Shown here one piece after another: positions 6,610 to 12,396 of a stretch of DNA of 12,396 bases (positions are counted from its first letter, which is position 1; the number at the start of each line of letters is the position of its first letter). The position numbers and the translations under genes were made by a program. Origin of the DNA: DATGIQ01 sp035295665 (GTDB lineage Bacteria > Planctomycetota > Planctomycetia > Gemmatales > Gemmataceae); the NCBI GenBank assembly GCA_035295665.1, contig DATGIQ010000217.1, forward strand, positions 1 through 12,396, given 5' to 3'. The notes below the pieces were generated by a model. The model worked only from the letters and a program-made list of their open reading frames with translations. It made no database searches and was not told the origin of the DNA.

Positions 6610-8382
6610 ATGAAGTCCGTCGAAGGATGCATACCCCGAGCCGATCCTTCTCCAAGGCGGCTTGCCGCCGGCGCTTGCTCCCTACTCTCCGTTGTGCTTG
6701 CGGTGGCTTGCTGGATGCCGGTCGCACAGGCAGCCAGCCCACGAGAGGAACTGTTGCATCTCGTTCCGGAGGATGTCGGTTTCTGCCTGGTTCTGGAAAA
6801 TCTGAGCACGCATGGAAAAGCGCTGGCCAACTCCCCATTCGTGGATCAGTTCCGATCATCGCCGTTGGGCGCGACGATTCGGAACGCCCCCGAGACGGAG
6901 AAGCTAACCGCGCTGGATCAATTCCTCCAAAAATATCTGGACCTCACCGCAGCCCAGCTGTGCGACGAAATCCTGGGCGACGCATTAGTCGTGGCTTACC
7001 GTCCGGGGCCGCCGGGCAAGCCCGAAGAGGAGGAGGGGCTATTTCTCCTGCGGGCGCGGGATGCGCGCTTGCTGGCACGCCTGGTCGAGCGGATCCAGAG
7101 TCTCCAAAAGGAATCCGGTGACCTTCAGGACTTGGAAGAACGCACCTACCGCGGGGAAAAATACTTCCGTCGCCTGGAAGGAAAAGGGACGACCTTTTAT
7201 TGCCTGCACGGCCCGTTGTTTGCTTTTGCCTCGCGCGAAGGAATCCTCCGGCAGCTCATCGATCGGCTGCGCGAAGCGAACGACGCCGAATCTCCCGTGG
7301 CCCGGCAATTCCGGTTATTGGGAGTCGGCAAGTCCTTGGCGGCCCTGTGGATCAACCCGAGGGCCTTTGATGCGGCCCTTCAGCAGAACGCCGCCGCGGC
7401 CGTGGGGGTCCAGGCCGTTGCGCTCCGGACGCTGTTGGTTTACTGGAAAGCACTCGAAGGGATCGCCCTTTCGGTGGCCCTTGAAAAGGACTTGGCCGTG
7501 TCCGTGGCGGTTCGGGCCAGCGTGGAGCAGATGCCCCCGTCCGCCCGGCAGTTGCTGCGCACCGCCGAACAACCGTCGGAGGTATGGCAACGGTTTCCCG
7601 AGGATGCCTTGCTGACCGCCGCCGGCCGCCTGGATATCCCGGCCTTGGTGGAGATGGTGGCCGAGTTCTTCGCACCCGACGCCCAGAAATCGCTCCGCGC
7701 CATTGTCGAAGGCACGGTGGAAGCGGTCCTCGGACGGAATATGGTTCAGCATATTCTCCCCAATCTCGGCCCGGATTGGGGAATTTGTTTGTTTGCTCCC
7801 CCGGCCGGCGGTCGGGGATGGATGCCGCAAGTCCTCGGAGCTCTTCGGGTTCGCCCAGGATCCATGAGTGCTCCGGTTGATTTGGCGGTATTGAACGCGC
7901 TGAATGCACTGGCAACGCTTGCCGTCTTCCACCACAATGGGGGCCAGCCGGGCCCCTTGAGCCTCAAATCGCTGCTGCAAGATCGGATTGAGGTGAAGTA
8001 TCTCGTCAACGATGAGCAGTTTCCGCAGGGATTGCAGCCGGCGTTCGCCCTGAACGGGGGCTACCTGATCGTGGCCAGCTCGCCCGATGCCATTCGGCGC
8101 TTCCGTACGATTCCCGCGCAGACGGCTACCGAGCCGGCGGCCGATGTTCTTTTGTTGACCCTGTCGTTGCGCGGCTGGTGCCAATTTCTGCGCGAGCGGC
8201 GGGAGCCAATTCTTGAATACGCCGCCGCCAAGAACCAGGTTTCGAAGGAAGAAGCGGGCCGGCGGATGGACCATCTCCTTGTGGTCCTGCAACTGCTTGA
8301 CCGCGTGGAATTGACGCAGCGATCAGGGCCGGATCGAGTCACGCTGACCCTGCGCGTGCAGACGGCCAAGCCCTTGCGGTAG
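6610..8382 (+). CDS. Exported protein of unknown function, third gene of the sigma operon
   Basis: The 590-residue product has a long N-terminal region followed by a hydrophobic core at ~19-38 and a likely Sec cleavage after AQA (41). A lipobox-like LAVAC (30-34) is present but non-canonical. The mature part is rich in short motifs such as LVPEDVGFCLVLENL (51-65) and recurring LxxRxxDxxALxxLV segments. This resembles the large planctomycete secreted proteins of DUF3352-like character that evaluate several tandem alpha/beta modules. I could not assign the family with certainty. No catalytic motif, cysteine pair or C-terminal anchor stands out. The start ATG follows GAGGACAAAGG. The gap to the anti-sigma gene is 19 bases, so the three genes should form one transcript. 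It may be an envelope target or partner of the sigma system. It converges with the next gene, leaving 32 bases between stop codons. Confidence 0.8.
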   Translation: MKSVEGCIPRADPSPRRLAAGACSLLSVVLAVACWMPVAQAASPREELLHLVPEDVGFCLVLENLSTHGKALANSPFVDQFRSSPLGATIRNAPETEKLTALDQFLQKYLDLTAAQLCDEILGDALVVAYRPGPPGKPEEEEGLFLLRARDARLLARLVERIQSLQKESGDLQDLEERTYRGEKYFRRLEGKGTTFYCLHGPLFAFASREGILRQLIDRLREANDAESPVARQFRLLGVGKSLAALWINPRAFDAALQQNAAAAVGVQAVALRTLLVYWKALEGIALSVALEKDLAVSVAVRASVEQMPPSARQLLRTAEQPSEVWQRFPEDALLTAAGRLDIPALVEMVAEFFAPDAQKSLRAIVEGTVEAVLGRNMVQHILPNLGPDWGICLFAPPAGGRGWMPQVLGALRVRPGSMSAPVDLAVLNALNALATLAVFHHNGGQPGPLSLKSLLQDRIEVKYLVNDEQFPQGLQPAFALNGGYLIVASSPDAIRRFRTIPAQTATEPAADVLLLTLSLRGWCQFLRERREPILEYAAAKNQVSKEEAGRRMDHLLVVLQLLDRVELTQRSGPDRVTLTLRVQTAKPLR

Positions 8383-8414
8383 TGCAAAACCACGGCATCG
8401 TTCGCTCGAGGCCT

Positions 8415-11400
8415 TTACTTGCGCTTCCCCATTTCTCCGGTGAGCCGGGTGTTGAATCGTCGCCGGTAGTCTTCATGGAGGGGATCCCGCGGGTAGTGTT
8501 CCTCCGGGCCGTATGGGTACGGACTCATGGCATGGAAGGGGAGCGGCTCAACGGTCGCGCCGGTGGCGGTGAAGGGTCCGCAGTCTTTGCAATAACCCCA
8601 CGTTCGCAGCACATAACTCCGCGTCCAGCCGGAGGCAAGCCCAGGCAGATTCCGGGCATCGAACCGGACCGTCACCTCATCGCCCGGGCCAAAGATCACG
8701 AAGCGATCATCGCGCTCCCGGAGCAATTCCGTGACGTCACCGAACCGTGTCAGTCGGCCGGCCAGTTGGGAGAACGGGACCGATTCCAATCGATCGGAAT
8801 CATAGAGATTTGGCTGCCGGCCATCGGGAGAGTACTCCTGGAGAAATCCGCGCGCCGCCAGGCTCGCGGATTGAACTTCCAACGGCGTCACCCGAACGAC
8901 CGATTCCCTTGGCGTGCTCCGTGGACCGCCCGGTGTATGAGCCGGAATTCTCTGCACGAGGGGTGCGACAAACGCTTGATCCCAGTAAACCTCCATGTTG
9001 GTCCGTAGCCGCAGCACACACCGTGGGCCGGCCGCCTTGCCCGTCAAATCGACGGTCATCATGCGCGGCAGCCCCGCCGGAAAACCCACATCTGCATTCA
9101 GCGTTTGCCATGTTCCATCGGCTCCGCGCCGTTCCAGGACCGGTGCTTGCAAAGTGACCCCGGCCTGGGTCGCCGCCCAAATCGATTCCGGATAGGGATA
9201 TTCCGTCCAGCCGGCCAGGCAGAGAAACAACGGACGCGTTGCGTCGAATTTCGCCAAGCGGTCGCCGAAATCCAGTTCCACCCAGTGCTCTTCCGCGTAA
9301 CCGAGCCAGGATCGCTGGGCGAATTCTGCAACCGTTTGGCGATCCCGGGCATGCAGAATCTGGGTTACATCCCGGCCGCGCTGATCGGTCGCCCGCACCG
9401 GGAATACTTGCCGCCGGAAGGCAAGCAAATCCTGGCTTGGCAATGTGCCAGCGGTGGCAAAACGCTCGTCTGGATAAACGTGCACATCCTGCGGATGATC
9501 GAGCACCAACAATTGCAGCCGATCCAGATATGTCACTTCATCCATCGGTTCGGCAATCTTCAACGTAAACGAGCCCTCTGAAGGAACTAGCTCGTCGGCT
9601 TCGATCTTGACCGATTCCTCCGGCCGCGGCGGGCGGTGGCCGCCACCCGGCTGTGCCTCGCCCATGGACCCGGCGCCGAGAAAATCGGCCACGAAACCGA
9701 ACCGTCGACCGTTCCAGGCAAACAGGACGGGGCAAGATCCGGTCCGCCGATTGGTCTCGTCGATGCGGGTCAATTGGTTGGTCGGAAGGTTATACTCGGC
9801 TTGCCAGGTGTTGTCCGGCCAGCGCAGGCGGAGCACGTCGGCCTGGGTATGCGGGCCCAATCCCAAGAGCAGCGGCTGATGCGATTGTCCGAGCCCGGCC
9901 GACCGCGTGGTGTTCTCCGCCGCGGTCCAGACCTCGTACGCCTGGGCAATCGCCCAGGTGCCGAAGCCGTCCGCATTGCAGCGGAGTTTGTTCCCGCTGC
10001 CGTCGGTTCCGCGGTGCCCGGAAAGTTGCAGCCTCAAGCCGTGATTGCCATTGCCCTTGTTGATATGAAGCTGCAAACCGGCCGTTTCCGACCAGGTCAA
10101 AAGGTCGGAGAAACCGCCTCCCTCCATATCCACGACGAGGAGGCCAATTAGGTCCTTCGGCCCAGCCCCACCAGTTCCGAACGCTTCCGGTGCCAGCTCC
10201 AGCCGGCCGCCGACGTTGTGTAGCAGGACGGGCTGATGATCTTCGGAGAGGCCAACGACGTCCGTCCAGCCGTCCAGGTCCACATCAATCCCGTGCGCCT
10301 GCAAGAGCGGCGGAGACTGAACCATGCCGGGTTGGAACCACCGGCCAGGGTCCGCGGGTGCCGAGACCGAGCGATTGAGCAGCAGCAGCGGGCTCTGGCC
10401 CGGGCCAACAATGAATAAATCGGAACGCTGGTCGTGATCCGCATCGAGCACCAACCCGCCGTTCCATGTTCCAGGGGGAATTTGCGCCACCTCCGCGCGA
10501 TGGAAGCGGAGCAGGCGATCATTCACGACCATGCTGCCCGGCCGGTGATCTGCAAGCACCAACAGATCCAGATCGCGATCGAGATCAAAATCGGCCACCA
10601 CCAGGCCGACCGCGGATGGCGTCGGTCCCACGAATGCGTCCGGTTCTTTCAGGCGCGTGAATTTCGTGGTGAGGGCTGGCGACGGAGCCTTGGAAGCGGT
10701 ACCGCCCGTCGGCTGTTGGGAGGATTTCCCGACAACCGGGGGTGCCTCACCGACATTAAGGAAGACAGCCAACCCAGCCTCACCAACCGGTGACTTTCCC
10801 TTGAGGGCAGCCAGCGCAGCATCCAGGGTGGCAAATTGGGCAATCACCAGATCGAGGTCGCCGTCCTGATCCAAGTCCACGAAGGCGGCCCCGAGGCACA
10901 CGGTCTTCAGCGCATCCAGTCCCGCCTTGGCCGTGACGTCTTCGAACTTGCCTTGACCGGTGTTGCGGTATAACCGTTGCCCGCCGATGCCCGTGATGCA
11001 GAGATCGGGATAGCCGTCGTTATCGAAGTCGGCCACGCAGCAACCGATGCTGGGCTGCGGGCTGACGAGCCCGGCCTCGGCGGTGGCATCGGTGAAATGG
11101 CCGTTGCCGTCGTTTCGCAAGAGCAGGTCGCGCACCTGTCCGTTTTCGACCACCGCGGCCAGAAGGAGAAGGTCGGGCTTGTCGTCACGGTTGTAGTCGA
11201 GTCCCACCAAGATGCCGCCAAACCGATGGCGAAGTTGCCGCCGAAGGTCCGCCGCCGGACCCGTGCCAAAATCGGCCGCGGTCGCCCAGCGTGCGCCCGC
11301 CGCCAATTGGATGTTCCATGTTTCGGAGCGGACAAATGCCGGAAGGGGACCCGTGTGCGGATTCCTGGTATTTTCCTCCACCCGGCCAATGACTTCCGCG

Positions 11401-12113
11401 TATTTGCCCATCTCGGTGTACTTGATCTGCGTGACATCGAGCCACTCGGCACTCTGCAAGGCGTTGAATTCGCTGAGTAGCTTTTCGGCACGGGCGCGGT
11501 CGTGTGGCCGCAGGTTCATGGCCAGCCCATACAGGGCTCCCCCCAGGTGAGGCTTCAATTGCAGGGCGCGCTCGTAACAGCGGTTTTGTTCGTCGGAACC
11601 ATCCGGAAGAGCCTTTCCATACCAGTACCAGGCGGCGGCGTCGTTGGGATCCCGTTGGATGACCGCTTTGAAATGAGCCGCGGCGGCTACCATTTCTTCC
11701 GGCTTCCCCTCATGCATCAAGAGAATTCCCAGGCAGAAATGAGCATAGGGGTTTTCGGGGTCCAGCTGCAGAATTGCTTCGAAAAGCGACCGGGATCGGT
11801 CCAGCGACCCCGCCGTATCGGTATTGTTCAGAAGAGCAATGCCGAGATTGATGCGTCCGGGTAGCCAATCAGGAGCCAGCCTTACCGCCTCTTCAAAAGC
11901 CGTTACTGCCTCAGGCCATTGGAAGCGCTCCGCAAACCGGATGCCCCGGTTATTCAGATGCGCCGCTTCCGCCAGATCGGCCTGGACAGGAACCGGTGGC
12001 CTGGTCCATCTCCACCAGCCCACCACGCCGATGGCGATGACCAAAACGATGACCAGCAAAGGCAAGCCCCAGGCTCGGCCGTTCTTCCTCGACAGCGGAT
12101 CCAGAATCGCCAT
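8415..12113 (-). CDS. Membrane-anchored TPR / FG-GAP propeller / ASPIC (UnbV) protein with novel C-terminal region
   Basis: The protein has 1232 residues. A single N-terminal membrane segment (16-35, PLLVIVLVIAIGVVGWW) probably anchors the rest in the periplasm. TPR-type repeats follow at ~47-220 (NNRGIRFAERFQWPEAVTAFEEA and three or four others). Next come seven calcium-loop motifs of the FG-GAP/VCBS type, DxDxDGxxD-like, starting at residues 306, 362, 413, 508, 557, 610 and 662. They are spaced ~50 apart except for a 95-residue interval that contains a Ser/Thr/Pro-rich insert (~455-485). This suggests a seven-bladed beta-propeller. Residues ~690-786 match the ASPIC/UnbV domain (LGLGPHTQADVLRLRWPDNTW), as in CRTAC1-like proteins. 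Residues 790-1232 are not recognised by me; they begin CPVLFAWNGRRFGFVADF and contain YCKDC (1174-1178). The start ATG at 12113 has GAGGG about 8 bases upstream. It follows the nitrilase gene by 15 bases, as an operon. The function is unknown; a surface binding or scaffolding role is inferred. Confidence 0.9.
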   Translation of the reverse strand: MAILDPLSRKNGRAWGLPLLVIVLVIAIGVVGWWRWTRPPVPVQADLAEAAHLNNRGIRFAERFQWPEAVTAFEEAVRLAPDWLPGRINLGIALLNNTDTAGSLDRSRSLFEAILQLDPENPYAHFCLGILLMHEGKPEEMVAAAAHFKAVIQRDPNDAAAWYWYGKALPDGSDEQNRCYERALQLKPHLGGALYGLAMNLRPHDRARAEKLLSEFNALQSAEWLDVTQIKYTEMGKYAEVIGRVEENTRNPHTGPLPAFVRSETWNIQLAAGARWATAADFGTGPAADLRRQLRHRFGGILVGLDYNRDDKPDLLLLAAVVENGQVRDLLLRNDGNGHFTDATAEAGLVSPQPSIGCCVADFDNDGYPDLCITGIGGQRLYRNTGQGKFEDVTAKAGLDALKTVCLGAAFVDLDQDGDLDLVIAQFATLDAALAALKGKSPVGEAGLAVFLNVGEAPPVVGKSSQQPTGGTASKAPSPALTTKFTRLKEPDAFVGPTPSAVGLVVADFDLDRDLDLLVLADHRPGSMVVNDRLLRFHRAEVAQIPPGTWNGGLVLDADHDQRSDLFIVGPGQSPLLLLNRSVSAPADPGRWFQPGMVQSPPLLQAHGIDVDLDGWTDVVGLSEDHQPVLLHNVGGRLELAPEAFGTGGAGPKDLIGLLVVDMEGGGFSDLLTWSETAGLQLHINKGNGNHGLRLQLSGHRGTDGSGNKLRCNADGFGTWAIAQAYEVWTAAENTTRSAGLGQSHQPLLLGLGPHTQADVLRLRWPDNTWQAEYNLPTNQLTRIDETNRRTGSCPVLFAWNGRRFGFVADFLGAGSMGEAQPGGGHRPPRPEESVKIEADELVPSEGSFTLKIAEPMDEVTYLDRLQLLVLDHPQDVHVYPDERFATAGTLPSQDLLAFRRQVFPVRATDQRGRDVTQILHARDRQTVAEFAQRSWLGYAEEHWVELDFGDRLAKFDATRPLFLCLAGWTEYPYPESIWAATQAGVTLQAPVLERRGADGTWQTLNADVGFPAGLPRMMTVDLTGKAAGPRCVLRLRTNMEVYWDQAFVAPLVQRIPAHTPGGPRSTPRESVVRVTPLEVQSASLAARGFLQEYSPDGRQPNLYDSDRLESVPFSQLAGRLTRFGDVTELLRERDDRFVIFGPGDEVTVRFDARNLPGLASGWTRSYVLRTWGYCKDCGPFTATGATVEPLPFHAMSPYPYGPEEHYPRDPLHEDYRRRFNTRLTGEMGKRK

Positions 12114-12128
12114 GAACCAACCCTCGCA

Positions 12129-12396
12129 TCAGCGCAACCGCCGCCGGGCGGCTGCGATCGCCTGTTCCGTTCCCTCGACATGAATCGTCGCCGTCTGCTC
12201 CGACAAGCTGCCAGGATAAATCGATCGTCCGTAGGACGTATAGGCTTCCATTCGCAAATGGGCCAACATGTGATGGCCACGGCGGCGTTGCCGCTCCGCC
12301 CGCACTGCCGCCAGATCGATGGGGCCGACGACAATTTTTTCACCCGGTCCCGCATCGGCCTGGGCCAGGATGCGGCCGTCGTAATCGACGATCATG
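12129..12396 (-). CDS. Nitrilase-superfamily carbon-nitrogen hydrolase, C-terminal part
   Basis: The frame runs open off the right end of the window, so only the last 89 or so residues are present. IVDYDGRILAQADAGPGEKI followed by GPIDLAAVRAERQRRRGHHML and an EAYTSYGRSIYPG segment is the standard end of carbon-nitrogen hydrolases (nitrilase/amidase/beta-ureidopropionase-like): the final beta-strand pair, then an arginine-rich helix. The catalytic Glu-Lys-Cys residues would be upstream and cannot be inspected, so the substrate is undetermined. About 20 residues extend beyond the usual core (SLSEQTATIHVEGTEQAIAA). The ATG at 12395 is internal. The stop TGA is at 12129-12131, 15 bases before the start of the propeller gene, which should be co-transcribed. 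Confidence 0.85.
   Translation of the reverse strand, partial: MIVDYDGRILAQADAGPGEKIVVGPIDLAAVRAERQRRRGHHMLAHLRMEAYTSYGRSIYPGSLSEQTATIHVEGTEQAIAAARRRLR

Noticed and set aside
5850..6830. A 326-codon minus-strand frame opposite the anti-sigma gene
   Set aside because: It is antisense to the zinc-finger anti-sigma gene, which has clear motifs. The antisense translation is Arg/Gly/Pro-rich without structure.
7315..8292. A 325-codon minus-strand frame opposite the exported-protein gene
   Set aside because: It is antisense to a gene with signal peptide, ribosome-binding site and operon context. Its own translation shows no domain features and no ribosome-binding site that I could defend.
8383..8414. 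A bidirectional terminator between the convergent exported-protein and propeller genes
   Set aside because: The 32-base gap shows no stable inverted repeat and no T-run on either strand.

Overview
The window looks like chromosomal DNA of a GC-rich member of the Planctomycetota. The best marker is the BBP7-family outer-membrane beta-barrel gene, a family essentially confined to that phylum. The large TPR/FG-GAP/ASPIC protein and an ECF sigma factor with a linked zinc-finger anti-sigma factor fit as well. I could not assign a genus. No tRNA, rRNA, CRISPR array, transposase or prophage gene was seen. Coding density is high, and no stretch longer than 300 bases lacks a gene.

Layout, left to right. 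(1) Bases 1-744 (+) hold the 3' part of hemW. (2) Bases 745-912 separate two convergent genes and hold a nearly perfect 33-bp inverted repeat plus a weaker hairpin. (3) Bases 913-2490 (-) encode the BBP7 outer-membrane protein, with a structured-looking leader at 2491-2675. (4) Bases 2676-4040 (-) encode cobyrinate a,c-diamide synthase (CbiA/CobB). (5) A divergent intergenic region with candidate promoter and hairpin signals leads to two small (+) genes of unknown function, of 145 and 83 codons. (6) Bases 5384-8382 (+) form a three-gene operon: ECF sigma factor, membrane-bound zinc-finger anti-sigma factor, and a 590-residue exported protein. (7) Bases 8415-12396 (-) hold an operon of a nitrilase-family hydrolase (only its C-terminus is inside) followed 15 bases later by a 1232-residue membrane-anchored TPR / seven-repeat propeller / ASPIC protein.

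How the genes relate. The sigma and anti-sigma genes overlap by 14 bases and the exported protein follows after 19 bases, so the three are probably one cell-envelope signalling unit. HemW (haem trafficking) and CbiA (cobalamin corrin ring) both belong to tetrapyrrole metabolism, but they are separated by an unrelated gene on the other strand and do not form an operon. The large propeller protein is the most unusual gene. Its last ~440 residues match no domain that I can name.

Limits: family assignments rest on recognised motifs and overall sequence character, not on database searches. Promoter and hairpin calls are by eye.
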